From the NCBI GenBank assembly GCA_023101885.1, contig JALPQD010000054.1, positions 2,096,893-2,160,892 of the forward strand: a DNA stretch of 64,000 nucleotides, in the 5' to 3' direction. The notes beneath the pieces were generated by a model. The model had not been told where the DNA came from. It did not search any database and saw nothing but the letters and a program-made list of their open reading frames with translations. Both the position numbers and the translations under genes were made by a program. This stretch comes from Typhlomys cinereus (lineage: Eukaryota; Chordata; Mammalia; Rodentia; Platacanthomyidae). This document shows, piece after piece, positions 49,021 through 59,525 of this stretch; positions within the stretch are counted from its first letter, which is position 1; every line of letters begins with the position of its first letter.

Positions 49021-49789
49021 AAAATAAATAATTTGGCAGTCTATCTTTCAGTTATTTATTTGTGTTCAGTCTTTATGTATATTTGTGAGTACTAGTTAAA
49101 GTACATTGTAAATAGTTGGTTAGTACAGGTTTTTACTGATCCTCTCAAATTGTCTTTTGAGGAAATTAGCTTATTATTTTATAGAAGTACATCTCATCAG
49201 ACTTTTCTTTTATAGAAAATAATCATCATGTTCTAGTTAGAACATATAGCCTGTGGAAATATCATCTTTATGTAAAGCAGGGGACCATTTTCTGTTTCAT
49301 CCATTAAGAATTGAATGTTTGCATGATGTCAGTCAGTGATATACATGCATACAGCATGTTTATCCCAAAATAAACTATTAAAAATGTCTATTTCACGTAC
49401 ATTTTGATTTGTTAATGTGATTGCATTTAATTAACAATTTTGAACTGAATGCTCTGTTAAAGCAAAATGCATGTTTAGGATTATAAAAGATAAACATATA
49501 TTAAATCATGGAATGTTTTATCATATTTGCTCATTTCTTTGTATAAATTTGTATTAGTATAGCCATTTAAATTTTTCTTCATTTACTCATATTTGCTGGT
49601 TTATTTGACAAAATTTGGGATACTTTATGTAAAGTTGTAAGATTTCTACTTTATATTAGCAGTCTTCATAAATGTTTTCTCTCTTTCTAGTTAGCATCAT
49701 TCATGCAAAATATCTTGCCCAAGCACTGACTATGAAGACTTCAAGTTTACTTTGAATTTTGCATAGATTCTGTTCATTACATTTCTTTT
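49021..49789. other. Unassigned AT-rich sequence
   Basis: No element recognised. It ends in a pyrimidine tract and AG (49775-49797) just before the open frame described next. Confidence 0.5.
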
Positions 49790-49795
49790 TTCTTA

Positions 49796-50100
49796 GGGGA
49801 GATGTTCTTAAACTTTCTCTACTTGAGATCCCTTTTAACCCAATAGTGTTTCATGTGATTCTAGGTATACATGAAATATGTATTATTTATATTTGCCAAA
49901 TGATTGCTGTTAATAAACATGAGAAAATTTCCTTTCAAACAAGTCCTTTATCATTCTTTGAAGATTATGCAACTCTTCAGGAAAAAGATTTAAAAAAATA
50001 TGTGGATTCAATCAGCTCTTCTGAATTTCAAGGACTTGATGTTGTAGTGACAAAGAAGACTAAATTTGTGGAATTGGAATTCTGGAAGTATTTTTCATGA
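49796..50100 (+). other. Unexplained open reading frame, about 100 codons
   Basis: After TTTCTTTTTTCTTAG, which looks like a splice acceptor, the frame stays open to a TGA at 50098-50100. There is no ATG at the open start, so it would have to be an exon, a retrocopy piece or chance. The second half is acidic and lysine-rich, with the segments F-F-E-D-Y-A-T-L-Q-E-K-D and F-V-E-L-E-F-W-K-Y. I do not recognise the protein. The first 40 bp (GTTCTTAAACTTTCTCTACT, GAGATCCC) resembles the ends of hAT-type DNA transposons, so a transposon fragment is also possible. No donor site or neighbouring exon was seen. Confidence 0.3.
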
Positions 50101-50241
50101 AGGGTGAAAGTTTGTCTTATTTTAAAACTCCAAAACTGAATGAAACATAATGCAAGCTGATAAGTTACTTAATAGTGAAAAGGTGTTTTTAATGTGTAAA
50201 TGTTCATTGAATGTGCTAACGAAAAGCATTAACAAGGGAAT

Positions 50242-50605
50242 TATATTAGTTACTTTTCCTATTGTGGTGATAAAATATCCTGACTACTGCAACTTAACCA
50301 AATACTCTGACTGGTAAAACTTAAGTTCAACGCAATAATTCATCCTGTCATGTCAGTCAAAACAGGAACTTAAAGCATGGACCACATCAGTCACATTCAG
50401 AAAGCAGAAAAGAGAGAATGAATGGCAGTGCTCAGTGTCCTTTCTCCATGCACACACCACATGATCTGGTGAAGACATGCTGCCTCCCACAGGAGGATTG
50501 TCTTGCAAAGTTTAAAAGTTATCAAGACAATCTGCCACAAGCATGTATAGAAACTGGCCTCCCTGGGGATTTGCGCTCAATAAACACTAACCAAGGCAAG
50601 AAACA
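50242..50605 (-). mobile_element. MaLR LTR, diverged
   Basis: On + it starts TATATTAGTTACTTTTCCTA followed by GTGGTGATAAAATATCCTGA, the reversed end of rodent MT-type LTRs. Downstream CTTAAAGCATGG, CACATTCAGAAAGCAG and GGCCTCCCTGGGGATT keep the family order. The right edge is approximate. Confidence 0.65.
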
Positions 50606-51775
50606 AGCAGCACAATTAGTATGAACTGTGACTGGAAGCAAGCAGGAAGACTCAGAGAGTCAGGTTGCAGCTTCACTGTTATTACCATTATAAATATCGG
50701 TGGCACCATTTAGATCATCATCAGCTACAGAAACCCCAGCATCATCAATTTAATGGTGTAAACAATGAAAGATAAGTTAAAACTGCTTCTTAGGAATTTT
50801 CTGTGCTAAGGAATAAGTAACTGCTTGCTTTTTTAAGTATCTGAAAGGCATAAACTGAGCTTTTAGTATGGTCCTAGTAAAGAGAGAGTAAGGTGCATGA
50901 GAGAGCTCTCAGAAATATTCAAACAATCCCTGTTTTTCCTAGCACACTGACTTTAAATGGAGTGAAGAATATTTGTAAAGTATTTTGGTAGATTTATTTT
51001 GTCGAAATGTGCTTATGAAATATAACATTGAGAGTCCAGTTTTTCTTTACTCTTACACAACTTGTAGTCCCTTATCCCTAATACAAGTATCTTGGAGCTT
51101 GTATTTAAGCAGTATTTAAATATCTTTTTCTGAATATCATGAATAATGGAATGAAGTTCAGGAAGTTTATTATTTAATTTATGTTTACCTGAGTAACAAA
51201 TTTGGTAAGAATGTAAAAAACTTTATCTTTAAAATGTATTCCATTGTGTGTTCTAGGCTACACAATGATATATAAGTTCTGTCACTGTGGATTGGCTTTC
51301 CTTTGCCAGTCCATTTTGTGACACTGAAAGTTCTACTGTTGTAAACTATTCAAGATCAATAATGGTTAATTTCATTAGGTAGCTATGACCTATGACTTGG
51401 TTGATTAGGTAATCACTGTGCTTTCCCAATTACTTTTTCATTGGAATCATTCCTATTCTCAATCCTCACATTAAATCTGAATAACATACAAGAGATTATT
51501 TTCCCTGTTCAATACCAATTGCTACATTTTCTTTATAATGCACCTCAAGTGCTAGGTAGTCCCCATAGCCACTTTTACTACATATCTGAGGTACAGATTA
51601 ATAAGTAAATACCAGATTCCACAATTTAACTGAGAATGCCTTATAGGTGGTTAAAGTTCATGAAGATGTTCATGAGTGCATAATGCATAATCTATTTTTC
51701 ACATAAATTAGCCATTATGCTAAATTGTTCTTACATTTTTGATAGCTATATGTCCTAGTATAAAGTACCAATTTA
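50606..51775. other. Unassigned AT-rich sequence
   Basis: No gene or repeat recognised. Confidence 0.5.
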
Positions 51776-52300
51776 TTTAAAGTCACATGCTCTTTTTTTC
51801 TCTTTATTTTTCTTTTTTTCATTTTTATTTATTTTTTCTACTTTTACAAGCATTTTAATATATTTCACCTTTGCTCCCTCCCCACTCCCTCCCATACCCT
51901 GCCTTCCCTTCACCTTTTGAATATTCTGTCTCTTACACTGCTTCCAATCCAAATACATTGACAAGGATATCAGTTCAATAATCCACAAACAAGAAAGAAC
52001 ATGTGGTGCTTAATTTTCTGTATCTAAGCTATCTCACTTAATATTACAGTTACCAGTTCCATCCACTTTCTAGAAAATGGTTAATCTCCCATTCCATCAC
52101 ATCCTTCCTCCTGTATGCTTTTATGGACTTCACTCTGTCTTGTCTACTCCTATGTGGGCTCAGGCCTCCATAGTGTAAACAAGTTACTCTCTTCAGCCCA
52201 CCCATGTTCATGTTCAGTAATAGGGTCTTACTGACAGGTTTTGGAGAGCAAACAAGCGCCTATAATATTTTGGGGCTTTAAGATCTCTCTGACCAACATT
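51776..52300 (-). mobile_element. Old L1 3' end (first of two in tandem)
   Basis: On + there is a T-rich start, TTTTACAAGCATTTTAATAT, a CTCCCTCCCCACTCCCTCCC tract, then TTCCAATCCAAATACATTGA and CTATCTCACTTAATATTACA. The segment 51932-52080 is repeated, diverged, at 52668-52810. So two separate L1 ends lie head to tail rather than one long element. Confidence 0.75.
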
Positions 52301-52310
52301 TTATCAGTCC

Positions 52311-52605
52311 TCTGCCTTGCAGGCGGAAGGTCCTGAGTTTAGATCTTAGACCCCACGTATAGATGCCAGGCAGAAGCAGGGACAACCTGAGTTTCTGGTC
52401 CTGGTAGGGCGGAGCCTGTAAACCAGGGCAGAGTAAACAAGGAGGAAGTAGAGGCGGTCCATGGTGGTTCCCAAATTCATCTGTGGATCTACACACACAC
52501 AAATACATATACATATACACACACATACATATCATACGCTCACACATGCATACACACGCACGCACACGCATACATGCACAATTGAATAAATAATAAAAAT
52601 AAAAA
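52311..52605 (+). mobile_element. Young B2-like SINE lacking its first ~30 bp
   Basis: Starts at CCTCTGCCTTGCAGGCGG, inside the tRNA-like head. The GGGGCTGGAGAGRTGGCTCA start and A-box region are missing. The remainder, including GTATAGATGCC, the CA-rich region and the CAATTGAATAAATAATAAAA tail, is intact. Confidence 0.88.
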
Positions 52606-54505
52606 AAAAAGATTTCACCATAACCCTTCCTTCCGACATTCACACTTTTTCAAATTTTCTGGCTCTTACATTGTTTCCAATCCAAATACGTTGACAAGGA
52701 TATCAGTTCAATCATATGCATACAAGAGAGAATATGTGGTGTTTAACTTTCTGAGTCTATCTCACTCAATATTAAAGCTTGTAGTTCCATACATTTACCA
52801 GTGAATTCCATAATCTCATCCTTTCTGATGACTGAGTAATAGTTGGTTGTGTATATGTACCACATTTTCATTATCCATTCCTCTGTTGATGGACATGTTG
52901 GCTGATTCCATTTTTTCACTATTGTGAATAGAACTGCAATAAACATAGATGAATAAGTGTCTTTGCAATAAGATATAGAGCCTTTAGGGAATATTCCAAG
53001 GAGTGGTATAGCTGGGTCATATTGCAGTTCCATTTTAAGCTTTGTGAAGAACCTCTGTTGGGCTTCGTCAAGATCCTGGACAAGGCCTGTTGGAACGTCC
53101 TGAGCCTGGCTAGAGTTCCATGACCTGTTTAAGCTGCCTCACCAGCATGATTCAGCACAGCCTTGTGGCTGATGCAATATAGCCTTAGGTTGCAACAGCA
53201 ACTGCCCATAGTAACACCCCACTAGCCCATAATAATCTCACGAGACTACAAATCTCTCAAGACTATGCCTTCTACAATTGGTGCCACTAAACTGCCTAGC
53301 TGAGAGGGCCAATCAGCAAAGACTCAAGTTAGGACTTATGGGATGTTGGGTGGGGTATATAAAGGGCCTGACTGTTGGAATAAAGTTGGTTTCTGCTTCG
53401 ACAGAGTTCCCGCCCTGGTGTGTCTTTCCCTGGTGGTGAGAGGGGTTCGGGCTGGTGACACTCATCATCCTGCTCAGCCCCAGGTTGTGCCTGGCTGGAC
53501 CAGCACTCCCTTCTGCACTAGCTACAGAGAGCCCAGCAAACCTCCACACTGATCTCCATACCAGTTACACTCCCACCAGCATTGAATAATTGTCCCTTTT
53601 TCTCCACAGCTCACCAGCAATCTCTGTTGTTTGTGTTCTTGATCTTATTCATTCTGACTGGGGTAAAACAATATTGCAGAGTTGTTTTGGTTTGCATTTC
53701 TCTGATAATCAGGTAAGTTGAGCGTTTTTAAGGTTTTTTCTTCATATTTTAATTTCTTTTTTAGTGAAATCCCTTTTTAATTCCAGAGCCTATTTTTAAT
53801 TGAAATATTTACTGTCTTGGTGTTTAATTTTCTGACCTCTTTGTATATGTTCTGGAGTTAATCCTTTGTCAGATTCATAGCTGGTAAAGATTTTCACTCA
53901 TTCTCTGGGTTGTCTTTTTGCAGAATTGCAGTTTATTTTGCAGAACAGAATCTATTTAATTTCATGAAGTCTCATTTGTTGATTTTTGGTCTTAGTTCCT
54001 GGGCATTTGTTGTTTTGCTTAGAAAGGCGTATCAATTCAAGTGTACTTCCTACTTTTTCTTCTAATATTTTTAGAGTTTCAGGTTTAATATCAAGGTCTT
54101 TGATCCACTTGGCATTGACTTCTGTGTAAGGAGAAAGGCAACAGTCAATTTTTATTTTTCTACATGTAGATGTCCAATTATCCCAGCACCACTTGTTGAA
54201 GATGCTATCTTTTCCCATTGTGCATGTTTGGCACCTTTGTCATTAAGTAACTATATGTGTGGGAGTTCGTATCTGGTCCTCTGTTCTGATCTAGTGGTTG
54301 ATGTATCTGTTTTTGTCCCAGTACCAAGCTGATTTTATTACTATAACTCTGTAATGTAGTGTGAAATCTGGCATAGTGATACTTCCAACAGTATTCTTAT
54401 TGCACAAAATTGTTTTGGCTAATTGTGGTTTTTTTGATCTTCCATATGAATTTTGAGACTATTTTTACCAGCTCTGTGAAGAATTGCATTGGGAATTTTT
54501 AATTA
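52606..54505 (-). mobile_element. Old L1: 3' UTR remnant and ORF2 C-terminal part
   Basis: The reverse complement holds ORF2 sequence past the RT domain: an open stretch at 53033-52743 with Y-D-P-A-I-P-L-L-G-I and T-E-E-W-I-M-K-M-W-Y, and one at 54218-53952 with F-N-K-W-C-W-D-N-W. Both match the corresponding regions of the L1 at 35040-39190. A 483-bp LTR and its target duplication split it at 53056-53544. Many frameshifts are present. It is older than the 33.9-41.1 kb L1, judging by divergence. Confidence 0.88.
53056..53538 (+). mobile_element. Class II (ERVK-like) solo LTR
   Basis: 483 bp starting TGTTGGGC and ending GCCCAGCA (near-perfect terminal inverted repeat). It is flanked by the perfect 6-bp repeat AACCTC at 53050-53055 and 53539-53544. 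Removing it restores the host L1 sequence. A TATA box TATATAAA is at 53356-53363 and a poly-A signal AATAAAG at 53379-53385, so R is short and U5 is about 150 bp. Six-base duplications are typical of betaretrovirus-like ERVs. No internal retroviral sequence is left, so it is a recombined solo LTR. Confidence 0.92.
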
Positions 54506-54509
54506 AAAT

Positions 54510-54590
54510 TTTTTTATTTAACAATCAATACAAATTGCTGTCCCCACCTCCTCCCACCCTCCTTATGCCCTCCCTGCCCTTTCCCAAAGT
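54510..54590 (-). mobile_element. Short L1 3' tail
   Basis: T-run, AACAATCAATACAAATTGCT, then CCACCTCCTCCCACCCTCC: the reversed L1 3' terminus, about 80 bp, ending next to unrelated AT-rich DNA. Confidence 0.65.
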
Positions 54591-55194
54591 TGAATGATTT
54601 TTATACAGAAATATACTATGTACTTTAATAGTCAGAATTTAAGAAAACATAGAAAATTGAAACTTTTATTCTATATAATGTTATGTTCTATTCATGAACA
54701 TAACTAATTTCACCATTTTACAGAATTTGTCACTATTACTTATATTAATGATTTGGGTCCTTGAAACTCTGTAACCCGAATTTATTGAAACAACTCATTT
54801 TAGTAGAATCCAAGAATGTGGCAGCATTTAAAGATTCATAATGTTTTACATAATTGTATAGGGTTTAGTTTAAAAGAACTTGGAATTTAGTACAATAAGT
54901 AATTAAAGAGAAAACAAATGTAATTTAAACAAAGGATTTTACTTTCTCCACTAAAGGCAAATTAAAATGTTAGGAAGCAATTATGTAAGCTTCCCTCCTA
55001 CTCAGTTCCATCCAGCTGCCTTTCTGAGTCATACTGTTTTCAACTATTTTAAATTGGCAGTTTGTGTGAATGTCTTAGATGCTGCAAATTAACAGCACTG
55101 ACTAACATATTTTGCATTCCATTAAAAGGAAATATCTAGCAAAAAGTTCAAACACTGATGAAGAACCTGAGTAGAAACCAATGAATCATTCTTA
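54591..55194. other. Unassigned AT-rich sequence
   Basis: Nothing recognised. Confidence 0.5.
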
Positions 55195-55477
55195 ATCTTT
55201 TTATTTAGTTTTTCAAGCTTATTGAGTACTGAACCCTGTTTCCCTCCATCCCCCCTTCCTTCAATTTCCCTTGCTTCCCCTCATCAATCCATTCTACTCC
55301 CTCCCACTCTCCTCTCCTATTTGGCCACTTCTGTGGACACAAGAGTTCCCTTTGGCTTGACTACTCTTGTGAGGATTCAGGTCTCTGTGACATACCAAGT
55401 TGCTTCTTCTCATGCCATCCCACTGATAGGGGCATTTCCCTCCACTCATTCATTTAGCTGTAGTCCTTAAGGTTTCC
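55195..55477 (-). mobile_element. Old L1 3' UTR, left part (split by a long LTR)
   Basis: TTTTTATTTAGTTTTTCAAG, a pyrimidine tract (55235-55320), then CACTTCTGTGGACACAAGAG: a reversed L1 3' end. It appears to continue at 57822 after the LTR element. Confidence 0.65.
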
Positions 55478-55714
55478 TGCCGCAGGCCAGAGCCACGCCT
55501 TGAAACCAGGGCTCCCCCTCAACTAAGGTCAGTTAAGAAGTCAACGAATGGAGAACAGAAATACACAACTCTCTAGGCTGAGTAAATCTGGACCCACTTT
55601 ATTGAAACTTTGTGACAGCTTTTATATAGAAAATTTTTGGATAAAGAATGTTGCACCTACAAACAGACATGCATTCTCTTAGTCAACAGAAATCACCTTC
55701 AGGTGGACATTTTT

Positions 55715-56402
55715 TCTTTTTTTTATTATATACATTCTTTATTATTTCCACTCATCCAAACTTATTAGGTATACCAGTTCCCTCCCTCCCTCCTCCTTCC
55801 CCCAAACCCCTGCTCCCCCTCCCCCCACTCCTCCCTTCCCATCCCCCAATGCCTCCCCCCCCAATCCTCAGAGAGTCCTTTATTGTGCATGCCTGACTCT
55901 CCTCTTGGTCCTTCTCTCTGATGATGTACAAAGACCCAGTGGCATTTCTCTGAACCCTTTCCTGTGTTCCCCTTAAGCATAGGAACACTACTGTGGCTAC
56001 CAATCCCTTGCCTCCAAGGATCTTGGTGCCTTTAGCAGATGCTAGACTTTGTGAGGTCAATAGTGTGTTGGACATTGTGCAGGGCATGCAAAGTCCTATT
56101 ATGATTGCTTCAGCTCTTACTAGTGTGGAGAATCTTACAAATCATTGCTCCTCCCATCCTTTTGCTCTTACAATCTTACAGTCCCCTCTTCCGCAAATGT
56201 CCCTGAGCTTCAGGATGGGGAGAGATTAGGCTGGCCTAGTTCTATGTGGTTGATATAGAGTCTCTGAAGCTCTAGATTGTGGTTTGTTGATTTTCTTTTG
56301 CAGTTTTGTTGCTCCTGCAATGCTCTTCACTCCATCGTGATGGGCACTGTATGTCACCCCCTGGCCAGAGACAAAAAGCTGTTGAACTGGAGTCTTGTTA
56401 TA
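55715..56402 (-). mobile_element. L1 3' UTR fragment inserted in the long LTR
   Basis: On + it has a T-run, CCACTCATCCAAACTTATTA, a pyrimidine tract, then the GAACACTACTGTGGC, CAAAGTCCTATTATGATTGC and GGATGGGGAGAGATTAGGCT blocks of the 3' UTR, ending near GTTGAACTGG. It lies in U3 about 90 bp upstream of the LTR TATA box. A weak shared GGACATT/GCACATT edge may be its target duplication. Confidence 0.88.
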
Positions 56403-57284
56403 ATAGCACATTCAAGGGTAGATGTACCCATTGCTTGAGGGTAAAGGCATTTAACAGAAACATTATCCCAGTATTTCCAAATCTAGCTGAACTATAATGC
56501 TCCACCAAATAGCCATGGGGCTGAGCCCACATAGTTGTCATTATTTTAACAGAGACTGCATTTTTAAAATATACAGAGGAAGATTGAACTCCTTTTGATT
56601 TCAATAAGGAACATGTTTTACATTACAATTAACTATACATGTGCCCGACATCTCATAAGTCCCAGAGTGAGTTTTTACTGTTGTCCTGTTCGGGTTGGTC
56701 CTCTCAGTCAGACAGGTTGACATCAGCACCAGGCATGGCAACAGGTTCTAGCTTGGGAAGATGCATGCAGCCCAAACAGACAATACAGGCCTGCTTGGTC
56801 CATTCCTCTTACATATCCATCCTTTTTGAGAGCCAGCAGGAGCCAGAGTTCTTTGCTCTGACCTTGTTGATCCCGCCTCAGAAAAGGTCCAGCATAATGG
56901 ACCTGTGCCTGTCTTACAAAATCCTGCCTCACAAGATATTACCTGTTATTGACTACCAGCCCCAGAAAGACCTCTCCTTTGGAAGGCATGTTAGGATATT
57001 TGGATAGTAGATTAGACCAAGGTCTCAGGAATCTCTGCAACTTAAGCTTGAACCATGTCCCTAGAGGGGCCATGGCTTGGATATTCAAGGGGCATAAGCA
57101 CATGTAGCGTGGTCTTGTTGATGGAGCACTGCTGAGAGATGTGCTGAAGGAAACACTTAAGCAATATAATTATTAAAAAGAACAATTCCTCTTATGATAG
57201 CATAAATTACAATCCAAGAGGGATCAAACATCCTTTTAAAGTTTTAGAACAGATTACATAGTCTCATAATTATAGAATTTCTGA

Positions 57285-57342
57285 GTTAGTTCATAGGTGG
57301 GAATTTTAGTTAGTTCATAGGTGGGAATTTTACCCACCTATG
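57285..57342. repeat. 24-bp tandem duplication plus 10-bp hairpin
   Basis: GTTAGTTCATAGGTGGGAATTTTA unit occurs perfectly twice (57285-57308, 57309-57332). The second copy runs into CCCACCTATG (57333-57342), the exact reverse complement of CATAGGTGGG at 57316-57325, with a 7-base loop. It lies in U3 of the long LTR. Confidence 0.92.
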
Positions 57343-57821
57343 TTTTAAGACTCTTGAAGTTGCTCTCTAATTTCTTTAAAATTAGTGTATACATTCTGAC
57401 TAACAAGTCTACTTACTGTGTGTGACTAGACAAAAATTCTATAGTTGCAATTTGATTTAAAGTTAAAACAAGCTTTTTCTCTAAATCATGGGAGCAGGAA
57501 GCTAGACCCAAAAAACTTAAGAACATGTAGGTCGTACACCCAATTCCCAGAAGAATTCCTCCTGCCAGAGAGAAAACTTAAATTACCTAGGGAGGAATTC
57601 CTAGCACCTGCCAATTGGTGTTACTGTGACATTCCCCAGGGAGCAAGTTTTTGGCCCAAACAGGGCAGAAACACCAAGGCCTGACAATTCCCATATTTTA
57701 CTTATTTTTCTTATTTATATCAAATAATGGCCATGTCCTTTTTCCGAAAGATGTTTCTTTGAATCCAGTCTTTTCCAAACTGAGACCTTGTCCACCAGGA
57801 TGGTCAGATAAGGACATGGCA

Positions 57822-58640
57822 GTTTCCCTGTGTGATCTTATCTCTATTCCATTACTCATAGTCTATGGAGGCATATTGGTATTTCAGTCATTCCTCAATC
57901 CTTAGAATGGGAAGAGATTAGGATGACCTGCTTCTGGGACAGCTGGTAATATGCACTATGGCTGATCATTGTTGTCCACTCCCCTGCTCTTCTAGTGGTC
58001 TAGGCTCTATCCTGTCACTATGGTGAGATTCTCTAACTCTCTTATAGAAGATTTCTAGGCTGAGTGCTATGTGCTCCTCAAATATTTACAGAGCAGTTTG
58101 GTGTACTGTCTTTCTACTTATACATTCATAGGCAGTTTTTCCCTATTGAATTATTTCCTTCCATTTTTAGGTTCTTCTAGTTAATAGTAACAGGAATATG
58201 TTGCATTCTGATAAGCAGGTATTGAGTTCAATCAGAAAGCTATTACACTGGTGGGGCTGGGGCAGTGGCTCAGGGGTTAAGTCTCTGCCTTGCAGGCGGA
58301 AGGTCCTGAGTTCAGGTCCTAGACCCCACCTATAGACGCTGGGCGGAAGCGGGGGTGGCCTGCGTTTCTGGTCCTGGTAGGGAGGAGCCTGTGAATCCCA
58401 GGGCAGAGTAAACAAGGAGGAGGTGGAGGCCTCCATTGTGGTTCCCGAATTCGTCCTTGGTTCCTCATACACATACATACATACACACAGATACATACAC
58501 ACGTGCACACATCTATACACACACAATTGAATAAATAATAAAAAATTTAAAAAAAGAAAGCTATTACACTGGTGATCATCTTTTGCCATAGTGATTTTTA
58601 TTACTACGTGTAGATTTTGTGAAAAACACTAAGGTCTAAG
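57822..58640 (-). mobile_element. Old L1 3' UTR, right part
   Basis: CCTTAGAATGGGAAGAGATT, then blocks collinear with 1310-1620 (TATAGAAGATTTCTAGG, GTAACAGGAATATGTTGCAT, CTATTACACTGG). It is split by the SINE at 58253-58554 and continues to about 58610. Confidence 0.55.
58253..58554 (+). mobile_element. Young B2-like SINE with long target duplication
   Basis: A full-length copy with head GGGGCTGGGGCAGTGGCTCA, GAGTTCAGGTCC, an ACATACATACACA-rich region and tail CAATTGAATAAATAATAAAA. It is flanked by the perfect repeat AGAAAGCTATTACACTGGT at 58234-58252 and 58555-58573. Confidence 0.95.
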
Positions 58641-58914
58641 TCTTGAAACTATAAAAATGCAATTCCAAAAGAGTGCATGAGCTTATATATACAATAAGAA
58701 GGTGTTTTACTAATATCTACTGCCTCTTCACAGATACTTACCATAAATTGAAGTACTCTAACTAAGCATTCTGATTTTTTAAGAAATTTGCTATCTCTGG
58801 AATAGATTGTTATCTCTAGGAAACTTTTTGCATTCTTCCATATAACAAATAACTCAGAAGCAGATGTTAACCTCTGTATTATGGAAAAGTTGTGTACTTA
58901 GGTAGTTTGTGTCA

Positions 58915-58985
58915 GGCATAGGATCTGAACTCAGGATCTTCTGTTTACAAGACAGTCTTAAACTGTGAGCCATCTCTTCAGGCTA
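58915..58985 (-). mobile_element. B2-like SINE head only
   Basis: The reverse complement reads CTGAAGAGATGGCTCACAGT, ACTGTCTTGTAAACAGAAGA, CCTGAGTTCAGATCC and stops after about 70 bp, so only the tRNA-like part remains. Confidence 0.7.
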
Positions 58986-59231
58986 TTCCAACATAAAAGA
59001 CATTGGCTAATTATATAAGACCAAACTTCTCATGTAGTGTGTTAAGACTACAATTTTCTCATATTTACAATATGAATTGGCACTTTGTATAGATATAAAG
59101 TGGAACAAACTGTATCCAGAAACTACATTAATTTTAATGTAACCATAAAACTGGCTATTTTCACTTCTTAAACATAATCAGAAAAAATTAATGCATATTT
59201 TAAATAAATATCTCTTAAAATTTTCTAATAT

Positions 59232-59453
59232 GGGGCTGGAGAAATGGCTCAGAGGTTAAGACTCTGTCTCCCAAGTAGGTCATGAGTTTGGATCCCAGAT
59301 CCCACGAAAAACACCAGGTAATACATGGCTGCCTGCACTTCTGGCTCTGGTGGACAGAGCCTGGGAAATCTCAGAACCAAGCAAGAAGGTAGAAGTAATC
59401 CAGGATGATTCCCTGAGTTATCCTTGATTCTCCACAGGGACATATGGTACTCT

Positions 59454-59506
<53 letters not shown>

Positions 59507-59525
59507 ACACAAAGAAATAAAATAT
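59232..59525 (+). mobile_element. B2-like SINE, second subfamily, with (CA)n tail
   Basis: GGGGCTGGAGAAATGGCTCA, TTTGGATCCCAGATCCCACG, then GTGGACAGAGCCTGGG and a long CA array (59458-59500) before AAATAAAATA. A short direct repeat TTCTAATAT flanks it (59223-59231 and 59536-59544). Confidence 0.88.

Larger units (their letters stand above)
55478..57821 (-). mobile_element. Very long solo LTR, MMTV-like layout, with an L1 inside
   Basis: The element begins TG (minus strand TGCCATGTCC at 57821) and ends CTGCGGCA (55485-55478). It is flanked by the perfect 6-bp repeat GTTTCC at 55472-55477 and 57822-57827. On the minus strand a TATA box (TATATAAAAG, about 55629-55619) is followed by AATAAAG (55603-55597), leaving a short R and about 115 bp of U5. 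Minus the inserted L1 it is about 1.66 kb, far longer than usual ERVK LTRs and nearer the roughly 1.3-kb MMTV LTR, which has the same terminal CTGCGGCA and TATA/poly-A spacing. The MMTV U3 carries a superantigen gene. Here only short broken frames are seen, and I cannot claim such a gene. It is an old viral relic with no gag, pol or env seen. Confidence 0.7.

Noticed and set aside
53343..53552. Short open frame on + strand in the solo LTR
   Set aside because: It lies within R-U5 of an LTR and crosses the LTR/L1 junction, so it cannot be a real gene.
56639..57007. 122-codon open frame on + strand
   Set aside because: It runs antisense to the long LTR element and shares no recognisable domain, so it is probably chance.
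21546..58573. Regularly recurring ~300-bp units as a CRISPR-like or satellite array
   Set aside because: The units are dispersed, on both strands, with target duplications and A-rich tails, so they are SINEs.
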